Origin: Candidatus Coprovivens excrementavium
GTDB lineage: Bacteria; Bacillota_I; Bacilli_A; RF39; UBA660
DNA: 64,000 bases
Assembly (NCBI GenBank): GCA_944363975.1
Contig: CALVVU010000005.1
Coordinates: 1 to 64,000 of the forward strand
Reading direction: 5' to 3'
The notes beneath the pieces were generated by a model that worked only from the letters and a program-made list of their open reading frames with translations, searched no databases and was not told the origin of the DNA. A program made the translations under genes and the position numbers. Shown in pieces: positions 63,412-64,000 of the stretch (position 1 is the stretch's first letter; each line of letters begins with the position of its first letter).

Positions 63412-63843
63412 CTATATCCTTTCTATATTTTTTCTCACTTTATCAACTATCTTCGAAAAAGTCTGATATTCATCATCTGTAATTCCTTCATTAATAATAT
63501 CTTCTAATATTAGTTGATCTTCCTTCAAAAAATTAATTAACTCTTTACCTTTTTCAGATACTACAAGATAATTAATTCTAGAATCTTGTTTACTAGCTTC
63601 TCTTGTTAATAAATCGTTTTTTTCCATTGTACTAATTATAGAAGATAAAGTTGATTTATTACATGATATAAATTCCTCTAAATCTTTTTGACATAATAAT
63701 TTATCACTTTCATTTAAACGTAATAGTATCTTAGCATGCATTGGCGTCAAATCTAAATTCATCTTCTTATATCTTCGTGTTATCCCTCGAAAAATATCGA
63801 TATCTAACCTTTTAATATCATGTAATAACGAAGCCTTTACCAT
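63412..63843 (-). CDS. MarR-family transcriptional regulator
   Basis: A 143-aa winged-helix repressor. The HTH LLCQKDLEEFISCNKSTLSS, then TMEKNDLLTREASKQDSRIN (the DxR wing) near residues 48-95, is canonical. It leads the ABC exporter operon (2-base gap) and probably represses it through the 22-bp dyad at 63857-63878 just downstream of the -10. The usual trigger is a drug or phenolic ligand; here it is unknown. GGAG lies 9 bases before ATG 63843; the longer frame from TTG 63858 begins inside the operator. Confidence 0.9.
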   Translation of the reverse strand: MVKASLLHDIKRLDIDIFRGITRRYKKMNLDLTPMHAKILLRLNESDKLLCQKDLEEFISCNKSTLSSIISTMEKNDLLTREASKQDSRINYLVVSEKGKELINFLKEDQLILEDIINEGITDDEYQTFSKIVDKVRKNIERI

Positions 63844-63856
63844 ACCTCTCATCTCC

Positions 63857-63878
63857 AATAGTTCGATAGCGAACTATT
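63857..63878. promoter_or_regulatory. Probable MarR operator
   Basis: Perfect dyad AATAGTTCG/CGAACTATT with a 4-base centre, placed over the expected transcription start. Confidence 0.8.
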
Positions 63879-63880
63879 AA

Positions 63881-63909
63881 ATTATACATCTATCAATATA
63901 GATATGCAA
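63881..63909 (-). promoter_or_regulatory. Promoter of the MarR/ABC operon
   Basis: Minus strand TTGCAT (63909-63904), 17 bases, TATAAT (63886-63881). The spacer also contains the dyad ATCTAT/ATAGAT (63888-63903), a possible second operator. Confidence 0.8.
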
Positions 63910-63913
63910 GAGT

Positions 63914-63945
63914 AAAAAAAAAGATTAATAAATTTTCATAATCTC
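63914..63945 (-). terminator. Terminator of the gene entering from the right edge
   Basis: agatta/taatct stem, T9 tail on the minus strand, enclosing the stop at 63925. Confidence 0.6.
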
Positions 63946-64000
63946 TTCACATTTCTTAAGAAAAATACTCCATATTTCCTTCATTCTCATTACTCATAAT
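63925..64000 (-). CDS. C-terminal end of an unidentified gene (cut by window edge)
   Basis: The last ~24 codons of a minus-strand frame (MKEIWSIFLKKCEEIMKIY, then TAA at 63927-63925), followed at once by a terminator, which supports real coding. The fragment is too short to name. Confidence 0.5.

Noticed and set aside
1..64000. CRISPR arrays, complete insertion sequences, rRNA genes
   Set aside because: No spaced direct repeats, transposases with terminal repeats or rRNA-like sequence were seen on either strand.

Overview
The window is very AT-rich and has short intergenic gaps, strong intrinsic terminators and consensus sigma-A-type promoters (TTGACA-17-TATAAT). These point to a low-GC Firmicute. 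Pyruvate:ferredoxin oxidoreductase indicates an anaerobe. TagO-like and LtaS-like enzymes, an LCP ligase and peptidoglycan hydrolases indicate a teichoic-acid-bearing Gram-positive wall. A gut member of the Bacilli/Clostridia, RF39-like or similar and probably uncultured, would fit; this assignment is inference. Both TAA and TGA act as stops.

Region 1 (1-15 kb) is a defence island, all on the minus strand. One tightly overlapped operon encodes a PIN-like nuclease, HsdM, HsdS, a DUF4145 protein and HsdR (cut by the left edge), which is a type I restriction-modification system with a guest nuclease. Beyond a gap holding a decayed HTH gene lies a two-gene operon: a 1065-aa protein with a TerB-like N-terminus and a 1551-aa DEAD/DEAH helicase with zinc clusters and a DUF1998 C-terminus. 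The pair resembles type III Druantia. About 0.8 kb of decayed sequence follows.

Region 2 (15.7-22.9 kb) holds two small structured RNAs with their own promoters and terminators (15.8 kb minus, 19.6 kb plus). They can pair through a perfect 8-nt GC-rich match. Around them lie a small acidic protein, a lipoprotein, RecG, a Lys/Glu-rich membrane coiled-coil protein, and a MerR operon with a textbook 19-bp-spacer promoter.

Region 3 (22.9-39.6 kb) covers central metabolism and the envelope: PFOR, a membrane-anchored glucosaminidase-like protein, a HAD-GtrA fusion, TagO, a cohesin-like membrane protein beside a dockerin-bearing glucosaminidase, an LCP protein, a metallophosphoesterase, an LTA synthase and tRNA-Gly(GCC).

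Region 4 (39.6-52 kb) contains a possible DNA glycosylase, a DnaQ-like exonuclease, a TetR-controlled redox operon (cyclophilin-like, AhpD-like, flavodoxin, cupin, GNAT), a tandem HD protein, TrmB, an ECF sigma/RsgI-like pair, a standalone E2-like acyltransferase without its catalytic His, and a Nudix gene broken by one in-frame stop.

Region 5 (52-64 kb) contains a FAD/Rieske oxidoreductase, a Nudix hydrolase, a queuosine salvage enzyme, several uncharacterised and membrane proteins (including DUF2207), and a MarR-controlled heterodimeric ABC exporter. Starts were chosen by Shine-Dalgarno placement, so several genes are slightly shorter than their longest open frame.
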